Source of the DNA: Ligula intestinalis
Lineage: Eukaryota; Platyhelminthes; Cestoda; Diphyllobothriidea; Diphyllobothriidae
DNA length: 64,000 nucleotides
Direction: 5' to 3'
Assembly (NCBI GenBank): GCA_036362985.1
Contig: JAYGXS010000003.1
Coordinates: 80,518,945-80,582,944, forward strand
In this document: piece by piece, positions 57,436-64,000 of the stretch
Layout: every line of letters starts with the position of its first letter
Numbering within the stretch: position 1 is the first letter of the stretch
Notes under the pieces: generated by a model
What the model was told of the DNA's origin: nothing
Databases searched by the model: none
What the model saw: only the letters and a program-made list of their open reading frames with translations
Made by a program: the position numbers and the translations under genes

Positions 57436-58470
57436 TTATGAAGCACCAGTTTCGGTCGTACGTATATGCCCGCGGGGAGCGAGGTAGGCGGGCGCGAACT
57501 CTGTGCACTGGTTGACTGAGTTGTCATCCGAGGCCCAAGCTTCAGTTAGCTCTAGTGCGGGTTTGCTGTCGGCGTGAGGCACTATCCTTGCGACTGCGAA
57601 GTTGAATTCGTGGCCCGTCTCATATGTGTGGGCCGCCACTTGTGACAGCTAGCTTATGTTCGTGCATGCGCGAACTAAGCATTCGTCCTGTCTGTCCGGT
57701 ATAATTTCAGTGACAGTTAAAACATGGTATGCGATACAGTACGCCCGACTGCTCACTGGGATTTGATCGGTCCTTTATTCTCAGGATATGGCTGCGCATA
57801 GTGGCCTTGGGACGGTGCGCAATTCCGACGCCTAGACCCGCAGCAATACGCTCGGTCGCTTCCGACACATCGTTGATGTACGGCTGCACATGCCATATCG
57901 TAGGGGTTGGTTCTGGTCTGGTCCTCGGAGAGCGGGCACACCTGCATTGGTTTATGAAGGCCTTAGGATAGCCATTCCGCATAAATTGGTTACGGAGGTA
58001 TCGGGCCTCCCGTGCTATTACCTCCGGGTTACTGCAGTGAGTCTGAATTCTTTTGAACAGCTTTCTCACACAGCTTCGCTTGTGAGCCACCGGAGGGTTG
58101 CTGTGAAAGTTGAGAAGCTGTGTGGTGTTTGCCGCCTTCCTGTAAACCGTTGTTTCGATCTCGCCGTTGGAAGTTCGCATGACGAGTACATCAAGAAACG
58201 GTAGTTGCTTCTCCTTTTCTTCGTCCCTCGTGAATTGTATATCTAGGAATATCGAATGGAAGAGATCATGAAAATTCTGCGGCATGTTCCTCTTGACGCT
58301 ACCAAAGGTGTCTTTAACGTAACGGCGCCAAATTATCGGGGGGGGGGGGGTGATGTGTGAAGGCAATTTTTTTCAGTTCTTGTAGGAGTAATTCCGCTAT
58401 TAAACCGGAGATTAGGGAGCCCATCAGAGTTCCCATCATCTGTTCATAAGTCGCTCCCGCAAAAGTGAAG
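57436..58470 (-). pseudogene. Penelope-like element, RT thumb plus GIY-YIG, dead
   Basis: The minus strand encodes YFTFAGATYEQMMGTLMGSL, LIAELLLQEL, WRRYVKDTF (family form YVDDTF), LPFLDVLVMR, TVYRKAANT, then NYTGQTGRMLSSRMHEHK (GIY-YIG core) and AAHTYETGHEFNFAVARIV. So it carries the second half of a telomerase-like reverse transcriptase and the endonuclease. The first catalytic Asp is Lys. Frameshifts occur in the G12 run at 58339-58350 and near 57.64 kb, and a TGA precedes NYTGQ. The 5' end is cut at about 58470 against a MITE. A hammerhead-like motif follows at 57.3 kb. Confidence 0.85.
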
Positions 58471-58559
58471 TAGAGTAGTCGCCGGCTTTTAAGCCCACCT
58501 CGGGCCCAGACCAAATTGGCCATAATAAGCGGCTGGGTCTATTAACGGTGGTCTTAATA
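58466..58559 (+). mobile_element. Partial copy of TA-flanked MITE
   Basis: GTAGTCGCCGG to CTTAATA matches the next 101-bp unit but lacks its right end. It sits directly upstream in the same orientation. Confidence 0.65.
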
Positions 58560-58660
58560 CAGTAGTCGCCGGTTATTTAGCCTACCTCGCGCCCAGACCA
58601 AATTGGGCTTAATAAGTGGCTGGGCCTATTAACCGTGGGCTTAATAACCGGCAACGACTG
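58560..58660 (+). mobile_element. 101-bp MITE with CAGT ends and TA duplication
   Basis: Begins CAGTAGTCGCCGGTTATT and ends AATAACCGGCAACGACTG, which are inverted copies. TA lies on each side (58558-58559 and 58661-58662). CAGT termini with TA target duplications fit the pogo/Tigger group of Tc1/mariner transposons; the assignment is inference. Confidence 0.7.
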
Positions 58661-58662
58661 TA

Positions 58663-61600
58663 TGTCTTTTGGCAAAATTTGACCAGCCTCCTGAGGTTTT
58701 TAATTTTGAGCGAACTTTGTGTTTCATCATACAGCTCTTCGAGCTTCCGTCACAAGACGTCTCGTGCCAAACTGGGTGAAATGAATGAAAACAATGATGT
58801 CAAGTCAAAGGAAACCATCGTTTCATCTGAATACTCATATGATATTCTTGTTTACGCGGGGTCAGATACATTTTGATATCCCTAAATTTCAGTTTTGGTA
58901 ATGCAAGTACTTATTTTGTTCGTGCATACTTTTATGGCATAGTATTCTTTTGGATTTCAGCTCTGACCCACGCACAATGCTGTTGCCTGGAACCCATTAC
59001 TACTGATTTTTATTTTTTTGTGCCTAAAAACTTCCTTGTGTTTTATTTAATCCTTTAATTTGACATTAATTTTATTTTCTGTCTATGTATGTCCCTTTTA
59101 TGCATACAGAATCCTACAGCCCCTAAATACCCCGTCCTCACCCAGACAGCCTGCACAAACACATGTTCGAGGTGAGGAAGGTGAGGAGAATAGGCTACGA
59201 AACTACGGTTCCCTCGAACTGCGAGCCTGCTCTCCGAGGGCCTCAAAATCGGCCTATCAAAACGAGTTCCACATAAGATGCCGCGATGATCAGGTTGTTA
59301 CCTGCATGAACGTCACAAATTTTGACTTTTTTCGTAGCCTACCACTTTTAATTCCGTCAGTTTTACCTTCGAAGTACTGCCTCAGAATTGCAATGACAAG
59401 CCATCCTTCTATTCATATATCGTATCCCAGAGTATCTGAAATAATGCCGTGGTTAATAAACCAACTATTGTTAGTAGAAGTACAAATGCAAGGTCCTGGA
59501 AGTAATCAATGTTTCATAAAAACCTTCGGTATTGATGTCGGCGATGTGGGCAGTACTTGAACACGCAACACGAAGGATCGGTGGGCTTCACTCGCGATTG
59601 CACAAACACCGTTAGAAAATTGACCAGTAGGAGACTAGATGCTGTGAGTTCATGGCGGACAACAAATCGAAGCAGCTTCCACAGAGAGTGACTGAATGAG
59701 CTTACGAACAGAAAGCGACACTCGACACAGCACTGGAGAAAAAATCAGCGAACTGTCTGATCCCATGTTCTCCAGAAATAGCATACTGATACACAACTTC
59801 TCGTGGAATGAACTGACGAAGGAGCAAGTCCAGGTTTAGCGGCAGGAAGCCTCATTCAACATATCTGGTACCAAAGCTGCTTATTTTATTGCAGTCATGG
59901 AATTTGTTATTAATCAGAAAACAGGGAAGAGGGAGACTTAGAACCGTATCCGACACCAACTGTCGATCCACCTTATTGCTCAGTGACCGCGCGAAGTATT
60001 CCTTGTGGTCGAACTCTTTTTGTTAACGACTTTTGAGCATACTGACCGGTATTGAGCCATTCACGTGAGTATTTCTTAAGTTGACACAGGCATACAATGA
60101 ACGTAATCAGAGGGGACAGCGGTTAGTAGTTGGTTGTGATGTGTTATAAGGGAATTGTAAACCATCCTCAGTCCAACCCTTCCAGTCTAGTTTCAAAACA
60201 CCCTGTCTTTCCTGAATAGGATGAAATCGATGTCCAAAAAGTCAGTGTGTTTGATATATTGATCACCCTACAAAAGACGGCCAAGGGGACCTGGTTTCAA
60301 GTATGACGCCAAAATGACCACTTGCATTGGGGCTCTCCATCTGACAACCTGCTCAGTTGACAGCTAGGAATCGGCTACCGACGAGGACGCCTACTTCGGA
60401 CCTATTTATGATCACGGAGACAATTCCAGCTTCACTTTCTAACCCAATTGTTGATTTGGAGTTACCTGCACCTACTGAAGAAATGATTTGGAATAAATAA
60501 TCACAAAGACGACTTCAGACAAAACAGATTTCTTCCAATTGGCTGGTACTGAGGAAGGGCAGAATGTCTGATTTGCTTAAGAATGGCTAACAGTACAAAT
60601 ACACAGTACTTTGCTAATAGAAAAACCAAACTTCCGTCTTTTTCCTCGAAAATAAACTTTTCAATGGTCATTTTTGCATTACAACACAAAACTGCACTAA
60701 ACCTGCCAACATTTTATGTGAGTATCGAGATATAAAGAACACGAGGATTTAGCTATCGTTTTTATTTCTCGTGTCGTTCGTGGAACATTTTGCCTGCGTT
60801 GTGATAACATACGTGTGTATTTACTTCACTAGGCCCTCAAAAACAGACGTCACAACGAACAAAGCACTGTGTTGTGGGCTACACCGTCTGCTGCGTCCGG
60901 AGTTGACACAGTACACAGGCCGCGGGTCTTCGGCGAGGCAAATAAAATCTATTCACGCGGTCGTGCTCTATCGGCTGGTGGAATGCGGGATATCCTTAAC
61001 CAGGGCTGGTCGGAGTAAGTTCCGACGACAGGAGAATGGCCACGTTGTAAATCTCAAAGCCCTAACTGATTTCCCTTAACTAAGCGTTGTCGCGATCCGG
61101 TCCTGTGACCACCGCTCTACATATCCGTAGGAAGTGTGAACGGCTTTTGTATGAGATTAAAAAGACTACTTTCATTAGTTGTCGCATACGAAGTTGAGAG
61201 GAGGTTATAATATCAAGTCTAGTCGCGAGTTCCTACCGCGCCAGCCGCATGCGCTCTCTCTTGTACCAGTCCTTTATCTTCTTTATGAGATCGGTTCCAG
61301 GTGTAAGAGGAGAAAAGAGTGTGGTGGATGCTGCAAAAGTCTACTGTAAATAGGAACTAGATCAAGTTACCGTCGTTGCGCCAATGTGTGGGGCACAAAA
61401 TGGGCATGGTCTACGACGACCAATACGTAGGGCAGACTGGTGCGTCCACGCCGGCCACTGTCGTACATGCGCTGGACGCAAACTTAGTCGCAGTTTGTGT
61501 TAGATGATGCACTAAAACGAAGGACACTTTGACAGTCAGAGCGTAAGATAGGGAAGAGCCGGAGCTAGGCTGGCATTTGAGAATCCATTCCCGTGGTTCA

Positions 61601-61868
61601 TTAACGCATTCCTCCCTATAATTAAGCTGGAATGCTTGAAAATATCTCGACGCGTCAAAATTTTGTGGCCTGCCAGATTTTCAATCAAAGGGATAACGCG
61701 GTCCATCTCAGAATGGAGAGTCAAGTTCCAATACGAGTCGGTACCCAAAATGGATAATTACTTATGCCATCTGCTTGGAATACTAGCTGTTGTGCGGCTG
61801 CTTGCGTTGCTCATGAATGACACCCAAAGCATAGTGGGATGAGTGGGTTCCACAAGCCATCATTGAAC
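58663..61868. other. No recognised gene
   Basis: The 166-aa plus ORF at 59060-59560 and the 102-aa ORF at 60771-61079 are not recognised and may be chance. Confidence 0.4.
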
Positions 61869-62045
61869 ATTTATCAACGAGTGTCAATATCTGCTGATCT
61901 AAAACTGGCAAGTTAACGAGCTCGTGGCTCAACGTTAGACATCTTGTCAAAAGGTCACAAGTTTGAACCTCGGGCGGTGCACCACTTGGAGTTGGGTCTG
62001 ACCGGCTGACCAGGGCTAATGAGCCAGAAAGGGATAGTCTCCCTT
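61869..62045 (+). mobile_element. SINE-like repeat C, copy 2
   Basis: ATCAACGAGTGTCAATATCT, GGTGCACCACTTGGAGTTGG and GGCTGACCAGGGCTAATGAG match the 30.6 kb copy. CAAGTTTGAACCTCG occupies the B-box position. Confidence 0.6.
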
Positions 62046-62880
62046 GTCTTTGCTGGCATTGCTTTATGCATTTAATGTTGTGAACTTAACGATCACATCC
62101 TTGAAACAGTAGTTTTATTGAAAGTGTTGTCCACTGGATCGTTTGTATTTTTCTCAACGGGGTTTCCTATCTTCGAAATTTTTTTATATTGCCCCAGCAA
62201 TTTTCTCGTAAGCTTTCTGCGCTCCGAAATCGCTTTCCCTTTAAGTTTTTATTATTTTGTGGCAATAAAGGAAGTCGTATAAGACTATGCTGGGCGATTA
62301 GGTCGGTGAGAAGCCATTATCATGCCGTTTTTTGCCAAAACTGGTTGACTTGAATGCCGTGTGTAGGCGCCTTGTTATAAAGAAACAGTCAGTGTCCTGA
62401 CCATCAAAATGCGAGTCCATTTGTTTTCTCAGGCAATCGCTTCAGCACTTGTCTATGGTAATTTCGGTTCACTGTGGTGCCATAAAGAGCATATTCAACA
62501 TGCACACTTCATTTGACACTTTTAAAAGTGACCCAGTATAAGCGCACTGCTCCTCAAAGTTTATCCTCTCAAAATCGCCACAGGTGGCGAGCGTTGCCCA
62601 TCCGCCGCAACGACTCTTACTACTTTCCAACTGGCTGGATTATATTTTCCAGGAATGCAGTTATCGTGCATTCACGATTGCTGCACATTTTTCACTACCA
62701 GATTCCTTCAGATCTCAGTCGGATTTCGTGACGTGATCGTGACAGGTTGTCTTATGAACCAACTTAATTAGAGGACTTTCGGTGCGCCAAATCTTTGAAC
62801 ACTTTCCAAACGCAAGTTTGGTCCGTGGCAAAGCACCGGAAAGGCAACTAGACACCTGCGCTATGTTCCAGCAAAATTAA
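62046..62880. other. No recognised gene
   Basis: Nothing supported. Confidence 0.4.
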
Positions 62881-63025
62881 AGTTCTGCAAATATTCCCAT
62901 TCTTAAGTTGAGAAGTCAAGTTGGCAAACATATGTTTTCAGCAAATCATCATCAGGCCAGAACATTTGCAGGGTAATTAAAACTATACAGATGGACAGGG
63001 TTAAATAGTGCAGTCTAATTACAAC
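62881..63025 (-). repeat. PLE 3' UTR / repeat B
   Basis: Contains the repeat B block (TCTGCAAATATTCCCATTCT on plus) and, on the minus strand, TGGC-CTGATGA...GAA-AACATATGTT-T-GCCA (62959-62922). This is a candidate second-class hammerhead-like motif whose third stem is a palindrome. Confidence 0.5.
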
Positions 63026-63737
63026 TCATCGTTTAAGCGTCGCCCGCATGGCGGGGTCGGCGTGTAGAGGTTCGTGCGTCAGGGGAGGGGGGAGGGGTAG
63101 GGGGGTAATTGGGTTAGGTTGTGGGGGTTGATCAGAAGGCAGATGCATGGGGGGATAATTGCTGTTATTTGCGCGCAGCGAATGACTGTCACTGGGGCGT
63201 GGGGGCAAAGTGCAATCGCCACCTGGCGTCGGGGTCGGCCACGGAAGTGCAAGGGCTTCTGTCAGCTTCTTCTGACAACACAGCACCGGATTCTCTAGCC
63301 GTATAGCCACTGCTTCGGCTGTTGCAAGCACCCGTTGGCGTAGGCCCTTGGAAAAGTTGGCTGGCGTCCGGTAGACCACCTGAAAGGCTTTGTTAGTATC
63401 GACTCGATGATTCGTATCGACAAGATGAGCGAGAATAGAACTCGAGATCGATCTAGTTTCACCTTTACTTAACCAGGCCGGTATGTGCTCACGTACCCTC
63501 TTTTCCAGGCGCCTCGTTGTTCGGCCCATGTATCTTGCTCCACAGGAGCAAGTGAAAGAGTAAATACACATAGATGTGGCCTTCAACGGGAGTCGGTCTT
63601 TTCCTCCTAATCGTAGGAGGGGAGAGTTCGTGAAGAACACCCGTAAGTTCGCCGCGGGGAAAGCGTTTGCGATTGCGGTTCTTAGACGCCGTCTGACCAG
63701 CTCGCTTGCTGCATCGCCTGAGAAAGGCAGTCTAATG
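63026..63737 (-). mobile_element. Penelope-like element, GIY-YIG end, open frame
   Basis: The minus strand is open from the junction at 63737 to the stop at 63026. It reads LIRLPFSGDAASELVRRRL, ANLRVFFTNSPLLRLGGKD, MCIYSFTCSCGARYMGRTTR, LEKRVREHIPAWL, SSSILAHLVDTNHRVDTNKA, LRQRVLATAEAVAIR and a Pro-rich tail. The GIY-YIG residues (YSF, RYMGRT, R, EH) are all present, so this endonuclease part looks uncorrupted. The RT is missing because the copy is cut at 63737. It differs in sequence from the 57 kb PLE. Confidence 0.85.
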
Positions 63738-64000
63738 AGTTCTATTCTCGCACATCTTGTCGATACGAATCATCGAGTCGATACTAACAAAGCCTTTCAG
63801 GTGGTCTACCGGACGCCAGCCAACTTTTCCAAGGGCCTACGCCAACGGGTGCTTGCAACAGCCGAAGCAGTGGCTATACGGCTAGAGAATCCGGTGCTGT
63901 GTTGTCAGAAGAAGCTGACAGAAGCCCTTGCACTTCCGTGGCCGACCCCGACGCCAGGTGGCGATTGCACTTTGCCCCCACGCCCCAGTGACAGTCATTC
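63738..64000 (+). mobile_element. Second PLE copy, head-to-head, runs off window
   Basis: The plus strand repeats the region from SSILAHLVDTNHRVD to the Pro-rich tail. It is an almost exact inverted copy of 63180-63443, with one clear mismatch by eye (GATGAGC against GATGTGC). It begins abruptly at the junction with the minus copy. Confidence 0.85.

Noticed and set aside
57276..57527. Gly- and Pro-rich ORFs around the G-run
   Set aside because: Low-complexity translations of the homopolymer.
59060..59560. 166-aa plus ORF as a gene
   Set aside because: No motif, no splice context, composition like its surroundings.

Overview
The window reads as non-coding, repeat-rich nuclear DNA of a flatworm, most likely a diphyllobothriidean-type tapeworm. 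This assignment is inference. It rests on the mix of Penelope-like elements (PLEs) with GIY-YIG domains, CR1-like and Jockey-like LINEs, a Merlin transposon and tRNA-derived SINEs, and on the look of their protein sequences. There are no operons, rRNA genes, CRISPR arrays or other bacterial features. Almost every recognisable protein belongs to a mobile element, and nearly all copies are broken by stops, frameshifts or nested insertions.

The only host-gene candidate is on the minus strand. Two exons (31908-31125, then 23360-22719) have proper splice borders, join in frame and encode a polytopic membrane protein of unidentified family. If they belong to one gene, the 7.8 kb intron between them holds a nested pile of LINEs, PLE fragments, hairpin-element arms and a SINE.

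Layout: 1-2.4 kb, minus-strand CR1-like LINE with intact ORF1 and an endonuclease-bearing ORF2 running off the edge. 2.65-3.8 kb, PLE 3' end with hammerhead-like motif, TTC repeat, transposase-like fragment. 3.8-13.4 kb, mostly featureless, with one dispersed repeat pair. 13.4-15.1 kb, PLE 3' ends and a large inverted-repeat element. 16-22.3 kb, tandem repeats, a foldback element with a 12-bp target duplication, and a (TAC)n array with higher-order structure. 22.7-32 kb, the membrane-protein exons and the Jockey/PLE pile. 32.9 kb, the best-preserved hammerhead-like motif. 34.9-39.6 kb, two CR1 remnants. 39.8-44.3 kb, a ~490-bp tandem array next to a dead Merlin transposase. 46-47.1 kb, two LINE ends in collision. 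48.4-49.8 kb, hairpin and inverted-repeat elements. 51-55.5 kb, SINE-like and direct repeats plus a hammerhead-like motif. 57.2-58.7 kb, a dead PLE and a TA-flanked MITE. 61.9-64 kb, a SINE and two head-to-head PLE copies.

The most interesting pattern is a short RNA-like motif seen six times, twice directly after a recognisable PLE GIY-YIG domain and once after a probable PLE 3' region. It has a CTGANGA box, a hairpin, a GAA(A) box and a closing stem, the layout of the minimal, probably dimer-acting hammerhead ribozymes known from metazoan PLEs. Only one copy (32928-32969) keeps every core base. A second motif class with a palindromic third stem occurs at one PLE 3' end and in both arms of a foldback element.
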